A stretch of DNA of 64,000 nt from an uncultured Eubacteriales bacterium (GTDB lineage Bacteria; Bacillota; Clostridia; Oscillospirales; Oscillospiraceae). Positions 8,013 through 15,651 of the stretch are shown piece after piece; position 1 is the first letter of the stretch, and every line of letters starts with the position of its first letter. Location of the stretch: the NCBI GenBank assembly GCA_900545585.1, contig UQZR01000004.1:1-64000 (forward strand), in the 5' to 3' direction. The position numbers and the translations under genes were made by a program. The notes beneath the pieces were generated by a model, which did not search any database, was not told the origin of the DNA, and saw nothing but the letters and a program-made list of their open reading frames with translations.

Positions 8013-8039
8013 GGTACAGTCCTCCTTGTTTTGGGGGCG

Positions 8040-8288
8040 GGCATAAAAATAACCCCACCCCTGATGTGTTTCAGGGGTGAGGTAAATGACTTTACTCCAC
8101 GGTTCCACCCTGCTTACGGCATACGCCGTCGCTCGTGACTTCTGTAACGGGAAGCCCCCGTCCTGCTCGTCGCAGGCGGCTCAGGAGCGGTACAGGCTGC
8201 GCCGCAGGCAGGACGCTTTCAGCCGGGGCGTCCCTCTCTTTGGCCGTTGGAAAAACAGCTTCTTCTCCGTCAATGCCTTTTTGATGGG
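8040..8288 (-). promoter_or_regulatory. T-box leader (tRNA-Thr sensing riboswitch) of thrS
   Basis: The conserved T-box core AGGGTGGAACCG is read on the minus strand at 8100-8111 and is followed by a terminator hairpin (8052-8083, CACCCCTG/CAGGGGTG arms) and a U-rich run before the thrS ribosome binding site. The upstream 170 bases hold the structured stem I region. Uncharged tRNA-Thr is expected to stabilise the antiterminator. The specifier codon was not assigned with certainty. Confidence 0.9.
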
Positions 8289-8292
8289 GAAT

Positions 8293-8321
8293 AGTATAAA
8301 CCGCTTTTTGCGGTTTGTCAA
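8293..8321 (-). promoter_or_regulatory. Promoter of thrS with palindromic spacer
   Basis: TTGACA (8316-8321), 17-base spacer, TATACT (8293-8298). The spacer itself is an inverted repeat AACCGC-aaaaa-GCGGTT. Predicted start near 8286, the beginning of the T-box leader. Confidence 0.85.
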
Positions 8322-8347
8322 CAGGTCTTGCCGCGTTTTACCGCGTT

Positions 8348-8989
8348 TTACCGCAGAACCTCCAGCAGCTCCGCCGCCGTGTCCACGATGGTTTCCGCAC
8401 CGGCCTGCGCCAGCGCCTGACGGCCCCGAAAGCCCCAGTTCACCGCTGCCAGCGGCAGTCCCGCGTTACGAGCCGTGGCCACGTCCACCTCGCTGTCCCC
8501 CACGTAGATGGCGTCGGCAGCGGCTACGCCCAGCGTGTCCAGCGCGTGGAACACCAGATCCGGCGACGGCTTGGGCGGCACATCGTCCCGCTGCCCAAAG
8601 GCGGGCAGCCCCGGAAAGAACCGGGCGGCCAGCGTTTTGGTGGTGGCATCCGGCTTGTTGGACACCACCGCCGTCTTAATGCCCGCCGCATCCAGCGCCG
8701 CCAGCACCGCCGGAATACCGGCGTAGGGCGCGGTGTCCACGCAGTTGTGGGCCTGATACCAGTCCCTGTACTCCGCCAGCACCGCCTCGAAGTCCCCGCC
8801 GGTGACGGTGGGCGGCAGAGCCCGCTCCATCAGCCGCCGTGCGCCGTTGCCCACGAACGTCCGCACCTCCTCCGTTGTGCGCAGGGGCCAGCCGTGAACA
8901 GACAGGATGTGGTTCACCGCGCTGACCATATCCGCCAGCGTGTCCAGCAGCGTGCCGTCCATATCAAATAAGATCGCTTTGTATTTCAT
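8348..8989 (-). CDS. gph: HAD-family phosphatase, phosphoglycolate phosphatase-like
   Basis: 213-aa soluble HAD hydrolase. Motif I DMDGTLLDT (residues 9-17, nucleophile and acid aspartates), motif II VVSNKP, the conserved Lys in PPKPSPD and motif IV VGDSEVDVATARNAG are all present, with an alpha-helical cap insert between motifs I and II. These fit the Gph/PGP subgroup, which removes phosphate from 2-phosphoglycolate, but relatives such as PpaX (pyrophosphatase) look similar. Start ATG at 8989 with AAAGGA upstream. It is last in a same-strand group with the sortase B and S26-like genes, 95 bases after the sortase. Confidence 0.85.
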   Translation of the reverse strand: MKYKAILFDMDGTLLDTLADMVSAVNHILSVHGWPLRTTEEVRTFVGNGARRLMERALPPTVTGGDFEAVLAEYRDWYQAHNCVDTAPYAGIPAVLAALDAAGIKTAVVSNKPDATTKTLAARFFPGLPAFGQRDDVPPKPSPDLVFHALDTLGVAAADAIYVGDSEVDVATARNAGLPLAAVNWGFRGRQALAQAGAETIVDTAAELLEVLR

Positions 8990-9084
8990 GCAGCATCGTT
9001 CCTTTCATCGGCGGGACACCCCGCCGCAGGTCGGTGCTATCTTACCACGCCTTCCCGCAGATGGCAAGAGGGACGAGGTGCTCC

Positions 9085-9807
9085 TCATCCCTCTTGTATG
9101 GCCGCCAGCACTACGGTGCGGGCGTCGGTGAACGCCGACGAGCAGGTGGACATAGCCAGCACCCGCTGCGGTCGGTCCGTCGTCTCCCAGCACAGGGCCT
9201 CCCCCTCGGCCCAGTCCAGCAGCGGCGATACGTCCTCCTGCCAGTGCTCTGGCCGGAAGATGTGTTCCTCCGATGCCGGCACCAGCAGGCAGGCGAACAC
9301 CTCCAGCACGCAGGCGCCGTCCGGCAGCAGCAGGGTCCCCGTCCGGTGCTCCCGCAGGAACGCCGCGTCCTGGTACTTCTCCAGGTCGCCGAACATCTGG
9401 CCGCTGACCATGTGGTGGCCGTACAGCAGGCTGTACCCGCCGGCGAAGTCCGGTGCGCAGCGGGTATCCAGAAAGATGGTGCCCGCCAGGGAGAAATTCC
9501 CGTACACGTCGGTGTTCACGTAGGTCAGGTTGTCCTTTCCCTGCACCACAGGGTAGTCTACGCCGGTACCGTCCAGCGTCACCCAGGCGCACACGTCGGC
9601 GTTCACCGCCCGCAGCTCCGCAAAGGGCGCCCCTCCCTCCTGGGGCTTCAGGGTCAGAAGAGACGCCTGCACCTCCTCCGCCGCCGCGTACACCTGCCGG
9701 TTGTCCCACAGGGCGTAGCCCGCGTATACCGCCAGCAGCGCCAGCAGCACCGCCACCAGCGCGCTGGTGACATCGTCGAAAAATTTCAGCACCTTATAGG
9801 GCAGCAT
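9085..9807 (-). CDS. srtB: Class B sortase
   Basis: 240-aa membrane-anchored cysteine transpeptidase. An N-terminal hydrophobic anchor (residues about 13-32) is followed by the sortase fold; the catalytic triad is visible as His in YGHHM (about 132), Cys in MSTCSS (about 216) and Arg in TDARTVV (about 226). Class B is suggested by length, by the long insert before the Cys, and by GTIFLDTRC. No LPxTG or NPQTN substrate gene is adjacent. Twelve bases separate it from the S26-like gene upstream, so the two are probably co-transcribed. Confidence 0.9.
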   Translation of the reverse strand: MLPYKVLKFFDDVTSALVAVLLALLAVYAGYALWDNRQVYAAAEEVQASLLTLKPQEGGAPFAELRAVNADVCAWVTLDGTGVDYPVVQGKDNLTYVNTDVYGNFSLAGTIFLDTRCAPDFAGGYSLLYGHHMVSGQMFGDLEKYQDAAFLREHRTGTLLLPDGACVLEVFACLLVPASEEHIFRPEHWQEDVSPLLDWAEGEALCWETTDRPQRVLAMSTCSSAFTDARTVVLAAIQEG

Positions 9808-9819
9808 GTCCGTCCCCCC

Positions 9820-10377
9820 TTACAGCCCGCGGCGGCGCAGCAGGGTGATGACCTTCCCCGCCGCGTCCTGCTGCGGCACCGCGCCGAAGTGACGGCTGTC
9901 CCGTCCGTGGGTGCGGTAGTCGTTCAGTATGAACAGACAGCCCTCCGGCACGGTGTAGGGATACGTCACCCCACCGACGGGATATGTGGGATACAGCACC
10001 TCTCCCGCGTGGAGGGTACCGTTGACCCGCAGCGTACCGTCCTCCTCCAGCATCACCACATCGCCGCCCACGGCGGCCACGCGGCCCAGCCGCAGCACCC
10101 CCTCCTGCCGGTACAGCACCAGGTCGTCCTGCGCCCACCGGCGCTGGAGCCGGTAGGCGATGAGCAGATCCCCGTCCTTTACGGCGGGGAACATATCCTG
10201 TCCCTCCGCCTGCGTCACCAGCAGCACCACGCCCAGCAGCACCGTCAGTGCTGCCGCCGCTGCCGCCAGCCGCGTCAGCAGTGAGAGGGCCAGCCGCCGG
10301 TCCCGCTGCCGCTCCTCCGCCGTTCGCGGCGGGCGCGGCCGTGCCGTCCCCTGCGGTACGGCGTTTCTCTGTTCCAT
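9820..10377 (-). CDS. S26 signal peptidase-like protein with substituted catalytic residues
   Basis: 185-aa protein with one transmembrane helix (residues about 33-54) and the overall S26 layout, including the ending RTHGRDSRHFGAVP (box E). The position of the catalytic serine in the SM box carries Asp (GQDMFPAVKDGDL), and the lysine of the KR box is Gly (RLGRVAAVGGD). As read, neither half of the Ser-Lys dyad is present, so a peptidase role by the standard mechanism is unlikely. The paired sortase suggests a role in surface protein handling, perhaps as a pseudoenzyme chaperone. The start ATG is preceded by a run of six G. Confidence 0.82.
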   Translation of the reverse strand: MEQRNAVPQGTARPRPPRTAEERQRDRRLALSLLTRLAAAAAALTVLLGVVLLVTQAEGQDMFPAVKDGDLLIAYRLQRRWAQDDLVLYRQEGVLRLGRVAAVGGDVVMLEEDGTLRVNGTLHAGEVLYPTYPVGGVTYPYTVPEGCLFILNDYRTHGRDSRHFGAVPQQDAAGKVITLLRRRGL

Positions 10378-10481
10378 GATGCTCCCCCCTGTCGTTTGCT
10401 GGAGCTATGGTAGCACACGCGGGCCGCAGAATACGCCGTTTTCTGTCGGAACCACGATCTTATTCCCGCACAGACAAAATA

Positions 10482-10510
10482 AAAGTCCCCCGGCAAAGCC
10501 GGGGGACTTT
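10482..10510 (-). terminator. Terminator of the APC permease gene
   Basis: Perfect 13-bp stem (10482-10494/10498-10510) with a 3-base loop, then TTTTATTTT on the minus strand, 15 bases after the stop codon. Confidence 0.9.
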
Positions 10511-10524
10511 CCTGTAAGATGCCG

Positions 10525-11859
10525 TTACGCCGTCCGGCCGCGAAATACCGCGCCGATGAGTTCAATGACCGCGAACACCACCAGATACCACGCCACATTC
10601 ACGCCGTGGGAGTAGACGGCTGCGAACACCATGAACAGTGAGCATAGGATCGCCAGCACCGGCATAACCTTCCCGCGGAAGGCGGGCAGGTCGCGGCGGC
10701 GCATCAGAGCGATGTAAATGGGGATATACAGGACGTACAGCGTGATAATGGGCAGCTCCGAGGAGTCGAATTTGAAGGGGCCGAAGCCGTTCATGATAGT
10801 GCCGCCGTAGAAGTACAGCAGCCACAGAGAGCTGACCAGCAGGCCGAACACCGCAGAATTGTTGGCCATACCGGTGTTGGTATCCACGCTGCGAAACATG
10901 GCCAGCCGCGGGCTTTCGCACTCGCTGGCCAGGTCGAACATGCCGCGGGTCACGGCCATGGTCAGGCCGTTGCAGGTCCCCCAGCAGGATATGACCACGA
11001 ACGCAAAGATCAGCGCGCCGCCCACCTGCCCGAATACGTTCTGGAAGGCCAGCTTTGCGCCGGCCTCGCCGCCGGCCATCATGACCTCCGACTCCACCGC
11101 GCCGGCAAGGCCAATGTAGTACACCACATACACCACGGCGATGATGACGGTGCCGATCAGCAGGGCGCGGGGCATGTTCTTCTTGGGGTTCTCCAGCTCC
11201 GTGCCGATGGAGGTGGCGCAGATCCACCCCTCAAAGGCGAAGGCCAGCGACACCACTGCGCCGAACAGTCCTTCCGCGAAGGGGATCTCCGTCACCACGT
11301 GGGTGAAGTTGAAGCTGGTCATACCGTTGCCGAGTCCTACGATAGTACCCACCACGGCCATCAGCAGCAGCGGGATCAGCTTGATGACGGTGGTGGTGAT
11401 GGCAAACCGCCCCGCCAGCCGCGGGGCCAGCGCGTTCATGGTGTAGGTGACGATCATGAACACCCCCGCCAGCATCATGGTGCGGCCGCCTACCACCGCA
11501 TCCTCCCAGCCCATCAGCACGCCGAAATAGCGGGCGGGCAGCCAGCTCAGCACCGCCACCAGCGAGGGGTAGTAGATGACCGCCATGAACCATCCCACAT
11601 AGTAGCCGTAGGTCTTTCCGCAGGAGGCCCGGGCGTAGCCCACCAGCCCCTCCACGTCCTGATGGCTCTGGGCCACCACGCCGAAGGTGCAGGCGCTGAT
11701 GATCATCACCACGCCCATAATAATGAAAGCCAGAATGCCCACGGACAGATTGCCGCCGGTCTTTGTCAGCACCGCCTCCGCCTTGAAGAACACGCCGGAG
11801 CCGATGACCGTGCCCACCACCAGCGCGATGGCAACAGGCAGCGTATACCGTTTTTCCAT
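10525..11859 (-). CDS. APC-family amino acid permease
   Basis: 444-aa inner-membrane transporter with about 12 hydrophobic helices. The first helix carries the family signature GTVIGSGVFFKAEAVL, and the sequence EGWICATSIGTELENPKKNM matches the conserved helix 6-loop region of the APC superfamily (LAT/YfnA-like). It probably imports or exchanges an amino acid; the substrate is not readable. Monocistronic: its own promoter and terminator bracket it. Start ATG at 11859 follows GAAAGGA. Confidence 0.9.
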   Translation of the reverse strand: MEKRYTLPVAIALVVGTVIGSGVFFKAEAVLTKTGGNLSVGILAFIIMGVVMIISACTFGVVAQSHQDVEGLVGYARASCGKTYGYYVGWFMAVIYYPSLVAVLSWLPARYFGVLMGWEDAVVGGRTMMLAGVFMIVTYTMNALAPRLAGRFAITTTVIKLIPLLLMAVVGTIVGLGNGMTSFNFTHVVTEIPFAEGLFGAVVSLAFAFEGWICATSIGTELENPKKNMPRALLIGTVIIAVVYVVYYIGLAGAVESEVMMAGGEAGAKLAFQNVFGQVGGALIFAFVVISCWGTCNGLTMAVTRGMFDLASECESPRLAMFRSVDTNTGMANNSAVFGLLVSSLWLLYFYGGTIMNGFGPFKFDSSELPIITLYVLYIPIYIALMRRRDLPAFRGKVMPVLAILCSLFMVFAAVYSHGVNVAWYLVVFAVIELIGAVFRGRTA

Positions 11860-11914
11860 ATAAAATTTCCTTTCTCTCTCGTTTCACTTGTACCCAAATC
11901 ACAATAATGGGTTT

Positions 11915-11944
11915 ATTATACGCCGTACCGCCCGCGCCGGGCAA
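11915..11944 (-). promoter_or_regulatory. Promoter of the APC permease gene
   Basis: TTGCCC (11939-11944), 18-base spacer, TATAAT (11915-11920), about 56 bases before the start codon. Confidence 0.65.
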
Positions 11945-12032
11945 GCACTTTCCCGTCTTGTGCGGTAGAAATTATGTGTTCTCTTTTTGGATAATATGCC
12001 CAAAATCCGCTTATTTTGTCCACCTGGCATAC

Positions 12033-12057
12033 AAAAAGGCGGCGCAGAGCTGCCGCC
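12033..12057 (-). terminator. Terminator of ychF
   Basis: GGCGGC/GCCGCC stem with an 8-base loop, followed by TTTTTG on the minus strand, 23 bases after the stop codon. Confidence 0.85.
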
Positions 12058-12079
12058 TGCGCCGTCTCCGGATGGTTTT

Positions 12080-13195
12080 TTACACGTTGAAGCGGAAGTA
12101 GATCATGTCGCCGTCCTTCACCACGTACTCCTTACCCTCGGAGCGCAGCAGGCCCTTCTCCTTGGCGGCGGCCACGCTGCCGCCGCAAGCCATCATCTCG
12201 TCGAAATTGATGGTCTCCGCGCGAATGAAGCCCCGTTCGATGTCAGAATGGATCTTGCCTGCGGCCTGGGGGGCCTTGGTGCCCTTTTTGATGGTCCAGG
12301 CGCGGCACTCGTCCTTGCCGTAGGTCAGGAAGGAAATCAGGCCCAGAAGGTCGTAGGAGCACTGGATCAGCCGGTCCAGACCGGACTTCTCAATGCCCAG
12401 ATCCGCCAGAAACATGGCCCGCTCCTCGGGGTCGTCCAGCTCGGCGATATCCTGCTCCAGCTTGGCGCAGATAGGCAGCACCTGCGCACCCTCCTTCTCC
12501 GCCAGCTCACGGACGGACTGGAAATAGCCGTTATCCTCGTAGTTGGCAAAGCCGTCCTCATCCATGTTGGCGGCGTAAATAATGGGCTTCAGGCTCAGCA
12601 GATCCGCCGTCTCGATGATGGCGCGGTCCTCCTTATCACACTCGAAAGTGCGGGCGGACTTACCGGCATCCAGATGGGCAGCCAGCGCCTTGAACACCTC
12701 GGCCTCGCGGAGGAACTTCTTGTCGCCCTTGGCAGCCTTTGCCGCCTTCTCCACGCGGCGGTTCACCATCTCCAGATCCGCCATGATCAGCTCCAGATCA
12801 ATGGTGCCGATATCGCCCAGAGGATCCACCGGCACGTTCTGGCTGGCGTCCGCCACCACGTGCATGATGTTCTCATCATCGAAGCAGCGCACTACATGAA
12901 CGATGGCGTCGGTGCGGCGGATGTTCTCCAGGAACTTGTTGCCCAGGCCCGCGCCCTGACTGGCGCCCTTTACCAGGCCGGCAATGTCCACGAACTCAAT
13001 GACGGCGGGCGTCTTTTTGTCCGGCTGGTACATCTCTGCCAGCTTGTCCAGCCGCGCGTCCGGCACGGCCACCACGCCCACGTTGGGCTCAATGGTGCAG
13101 AAGGGATAGTTGGCGCTTTCGGCGCCGGCATTGGTGATGGCGTTGAACAGGGTACTCTTGCCCACGTTGGGCAGCCCCACGATACCTAATTTCAT
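12080..13195 (-). CDS. ychF: Ribosome-binding ATPase YchF (Obg family)
   Basis: 371-aa P-loop NTPase of the YchF/OLA1 group, which binds ribosomes and prefers ATP. The chain opens with GIVGLPNVGKSTLFNAIT (Walker A) and continues with FVDIAGLVKGASQGAGLGNKF (G3); the noncanonical G4 IYAANMDE lies near residue 206, and the C-terminal TGS domain ends in GDMIYFRFNV. Full length. The integrative element is inserted exactly at the start codon: the first bases of the gene form one copy of the 16-bp repeat, so its native promoter and ribosome site are now 32.8 kb away (46018-46080). Translation must start from element-derived AAAGGAG, 12 bases upstream. Confidence 0.97.
   Translation of the reverse strand: MKLGIVGLPNVGKSTLFNAITNAGAESANYPFCTIEPNVGVVAVPDARLDKLAEMYQPDKKTPAVIEFVDIAGLVKGASQGAGLGNKFLENIRRTDAIVHVVRCFDDENIMHVVADASQNVPVDPLGDIGTIDLELIMADLEMVNRRVEKAAKAAKGDKKFLREAEVFKALAAHLDAGKSARTFECDKEDRAIIETADLLSLKPIIYAANMDEDGFANYEDNGYFQSVRELAEKEGAQVLPICAKLEQDIAELDDPEERAMFLADLGIEKSGLDRLIQCSYDLLGLISFLTYGKDECRAWTIKKGTKAPQAAGKIHSDIERGFIRAETINFDEMMACGGSVAAAKEKGLLRSEGKEYVVKDGDMIYFRFNV
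13180..13195. repeat. attL core: 16-bp direct repeat at the ychF start codon
   Basis: CGATACCTAATTTCAT, covering the first codons of ychF, is repeated exactly at 46002-46017. Bases on either side differ. This marks the left end of the integrated element. Confidence 0.9.
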
Positions 13196-13250
13196 CTTTT
13201 CTCACAACTCCTTTATTTTCAAGGGTTTCCCGTCTTTTACAGGATCGCTC

Positions 13251-13273
13251 CGCACCATTTCCGCACCATTTTG
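13251..13273. repeat. Putative integrase arm site, left end
   Basis: Two CCGCACCATTT-type units in tandem; the 23-bp block recurs at 45855-45877 with one mismatch in the same orientation. Paired repeats just inside both ends resemble arm-type sites bound by the N-terminal domain of Tn916-like integrases. Confidence 0.6.
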
Positions 13274-13280
13274 TCCCAGC

Positions 13281-14465
13281 TCAGCCGGCTTCCCCTTTTG
13301 TCTCGAAAATCCGGACAGCGCTCAGCATGAAGTCCTCGGAGACGTGCACATAGCGATCCATGGTGGTTTTAATACTCGCGTGACCAAGCAGTTTTTGAAG
13401 CGTCTTTGGCGGCATGCCATATTCGATAGCGCGGGTTGCATAAGTATGCCGCAGGGCGTGCATACAGAAGCGCTTTATCCCCGCCTTATCACAAAGCTTA
13501 TAGAGGTGGGTGTCATAGGAACTGTTTTTTGCAGGCTCTCCTGTTCGCCAGTTCACAAAGACTAAATCGTGCATAAACAGAGTGTTCTTTTCTCCCGTGC
13601 GCCGGTCTATGTACTCAAGACAGCATGACATGATTTCAGCCTCTTTTCGCTCGTAGCGTTCGCCATAGCATTCTAACAGCACGTTATATGCTTTCGCCGT
13701 GAGCGGTATCGTTCGATAGCTTTTCTTGCTTTTGGGCGGCCCTGCACGCCAACAGTGCTGGTCGTGCCGGTATTCCAAAGCCTTGTTGATCGTCAGAGTC
13801 CGCTTTTCCCAATCTATGGCATCCCAAGTCAATCCAATCAACTCGGAAGTCCGCAGTCCGGTTTCCAGCAACAACAGGTATTGCCTGTAATTGTGCGATT
13901 GCCGCGCAACTTCCATAAACTTTTCCTGCTCATCCACTGTCAAGAATTTAATGTCATCAACAGCCCGAACCGGTTTGGTATACCTCACACCGTTCATAGG
14001 GTGCTTTATGAGAATGTCGTTCATCACAGCCGCCCGAAACATCGTTCCCATTGCAATGTAGGCTTGGCGGATCGTCGAGCCGGCATATTTGAGTTCCATC
14101 CGGTTCAAGACCGCTTTGCAGTGCATGGGCTTGACATCGCATATGCGCATGGCACCTATCACCGGGCGAATGTTGATCCGGTATCTTTCCTCATAATTAC
14201 GTCTGGTATTGAGAGCCAAATCGCAGATTAGATTGCCCATCCAGTAAGTATACCATTCCTCGACCGTCATCTCGGAATCTGTGGTTATTACGTCATGCCG
14301 ATCATTGTACTTTGCATCTGCCAGCCAATTTCGTGCCTCAACCAATGTATCAAAGTGCTTTTCAAGACGCCTTCCATGCTTATTGTTATATCTTGCCGAG
14401 TATTTACCATCCTTCCTTTGGCAGATACCTTTTCCGCATTCTCTGCCTTTCAAGTTTTTTCCCAT
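13281..14465 (-). CDS. int: Tyrosine recombinase / integrase of the element (Tn916-like)
   Basis: 394-aa site-specific recombinase. The N-terminal arm-binding domain (CQRKDGKYSARYNNKHGRR, residues about 13-35) is followed by a SAM-like core-binding domain and the catalytic domain with Arg in TGLRTSELIGL, HALRHTYATR, LGHASIKTT and the nucleophile Tyr in TMDRYVHVS. The start at 14465 (MGKNLKGREC) has AGGAGG at 9 bases; the 9 codons upstream are probably untranslated. It lies next to attL and 129 bases after the excisionase gene. It should catalyse integration into and excision from the ychF start. Confidence 0.96.
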   Translation of the reverse strand: MGKNLKGRECGKGICQRKDGKYSARYNNKHGRRLEKHFDTLVEARNWLADAKYNDRHDVITTDSEMTVEEWYTYWMGNLICDLALNTRRNYEERYRINIRPVIGAMRICDVKPMHCKAVLNRMELKYAGSTIRQAYIAMGTMFRAAVMNDILIKHPMNGVRYTKPVRAVDDIKFLTVDEQEKFMEVARQSHNYRQYLLLLETGLRTSELIGLTWDAIDWEKRTLTINKALEYRHDQHCWRAGPPKSKKSYRTIPLTAKAYNVLLECYGERYERKEAEIMSCCLEYIDRRTGEKNTLFMHDLVFVNWRTGEPAKNSSYDTHLYKLCDKAGIKRFCMHALRHTYATRAIEYGMPPKTLQKLLGHASIKTTMDRYVHVSEDFMLSAVRIFETKGEAG

Positions 14466-14594
14466 TGTTGAATTCCTCCTCAAGCAGTCCACTCAAGAGA
14501 AAGAGCCCAACACGACAACGTTTAAATTATAGCATAGCATCCTGTTATTTTCAATCACTCGCCACTATTTTGGTGCGCACCCGGAGTAATTTCA

Positions 14595-14828
14595 TCAAAT
14601 TAGCACCTTGCCGGAAATATATTCCTCAAACGCTCTGCGCTTTACGAGCTTGCGCGTCCCAACATAAAGGACAAATGGACAGTTTGGCTGTCTGAGCATA
14701 GATTCTATCTTATTGATGCCTATATTACTGTACTCGGCCGCTTCACGGATTGTTAAGACCATTTTTAAGTGTATGGGAACTCTCTCTATTATGCGTGGCT
14801 CGCATCCTTGGTATAATTTTTCAGACAT
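14595..14828 (-). CDS. xis: Excisionase-like MerR/winged-helix DNA-binding protein
   Basis: 77-aa basic protein with a helix-turn-helix of the Tn916 excisionase type (LTIREAAEYSNIGINKIESM, then a recognition region with FVLYVGTRKLVKRRAFEEYI). It should bend the attachment-site DNA and steer the integrase towards excision. Position upstream of int on the same strand and the AGGAGG at 8 bases from ATG fit. The length agrees with family members (65-75 aa) apart from a short N-terminal extension. Confidence 0.9.
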   Translation of the reverse strand: MSEKLYQGCEPRIIERVPIHLKMVLTIREAAEYSNIGINKIESMLRQPNCPFVLYVGTRKLVKRRAFEEYISGKVLI

Positions 14829-15178
14829 ATTGTGTTCCTCCTGCTGTTTTATAGCGGCTCAAAATGAAGGTAACACATCTCGCTTTTCGCTTTGCTCGCC
14901 AACCACCGGCCCATTTCCTGCGCTCTCTTCAACCGCGTATTAGCAGGCTACCGCTGTGCGGCACTTATGCGGTGGGTGCGCTCCCTTATATTCTCGCACA
15001 CTATCCGCCGCTCCTGTATAACCTCCGGTGGGGCTGTTCAGTTTTCAAGGTGCATGTAATAGAACCAGCCATCTTCTGACTGGCTTAGCCTTACACTAAA
15101 TAAAAAGAAATCAGGCACCGTAAATTTAACATGCGAAGGAGTATTTTTTCAAATTCTCTATATGAGTGATATTGTTTC
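14829..15178. other. Divergent intergenic region between xis and the YqaJ-RecD operon
   Basis: About 350 bases without a convincing gene. It contains short inverted repeats (for example AGCCAG/CTGGCT arms near 15064-15089), a candidate place for an oriT or for regulator binding, but no known nic-site consensus was recognised. Confidence 0.3.
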
Positions 15179-15207
15179 TTGACTACCACAATATATTGTG
15201 GTACTAT
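15179..15207 (+). promoter_or_regulatory. Promoter with embedded 20-bp palindromic operator
   Basis: TTGACT (15179-15184), 17-base spacer, TACTAT (15202-15207). The palindrome TACCACAATATATTGTGGTA (15184-15203) fills the spacer exactly, so a bound dimeric repressor would exclude RNA polymerase. It drives the plus-strand recombination operon of the element. Confidence 0.8.
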
Positions 15208-15291
15208 CACCATGTAATTGTTTTTTGTGCAACGCCTATACAGGCATTTCAGAGTGCTTCTGAACCGCACACGTTGTTAAGCTTGTATTTT

Positions 15292-15340
15292 AGTCAACAA
15301 CACCACTATGCCGCAGAGCAGTGGGCTGTTGACTTTTTTG
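15292..15340 (+). terminator. First leader attenuator of the YqaJ-RecD operon
   Basis: AGTCAACA/TGTTGACT outer arms with an inner CCACT/AGTGG pair, directly followed by a run of T. This is an intrinsic terminator inside the 5' leader, about 85 bases after the promoter. Confidence 0.75.
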
Positions 15341-15365
15341 TTTTTGAGGGGACATTTTCCCCTGC

Positions 15366-15441
15366 AGCGAGAATGACACCGGCCATGCCATCGGCAGGCG
15401 CAAGTATCCGAAAGGATCAGGATGTCATTCTCGCTTTTTTT
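15366..15441 (+). terminator. Second leader attenuator of the YqaJ-RecD operon
   Basis: Perfect 13-bp arms AGCGAGAATGACA/TGTCATTCTCGCT separated by a 44-base loop and followed by seven T. This is a second intrinsic terminator in tandem before the first gene. Confidence 0.75.
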
Positions 15442-15493
15442 ATTTACCCAAATGCCATAAGGCTTTGGAATATATTTGAAAGGTGGCATCCAC

Positions 15494-15649
15494 ATGAGCA
15501 GAAGGAATTATCCCGGCAAACGCTTGTATCGGTATCGAGAAGGAGACCGACGCAGGCAGAAACTAAAGAAAACGGAGCGGAAGGCGGCAAAATACCGCTG
15601 CAGCTATACCCGCGTTGTACCCCATCAGACGGGGCAGCGGAGGGTATAG
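15494..15649 (+). CDS. 51-aa very basic small protein
   Basis: Short frame from ATG at 15494 to TAG at 15649, ending two bases before the ATG of the YqaJ gene. Lys and Arg make up over a third of the residues (for example REGDRRRQKLKKTERKAAKY), which suggests nucleic-acid binding. AAAGGTGG lies 9 bases upstream. The tight spacing to the next gene supports translation. No family recognised. Confidence 0.55.
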   Translation: MSRRNYPGKRLYRYREGDRRRQKLKKTERKAAKYRCSYTRVVPHQTGQRRV

Positions 15650-15651
15650 CC

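Noticed and set aside
8015..8108. Upstream in-frame start for thrS that would lengthen the protein by 32 residues.
   Set aside because: These codons are the T-box antiterminator/terminator region and show no TGS similarity.
15166..15651. N-terminal extension of the YqaJ-like protein by 162 codons.
   Set aside because: It would run through the operator, both attenuators and the separate 51-aa gene; the ATG at 15652 has a good ribosome site and begins the conserved domain shortly after.
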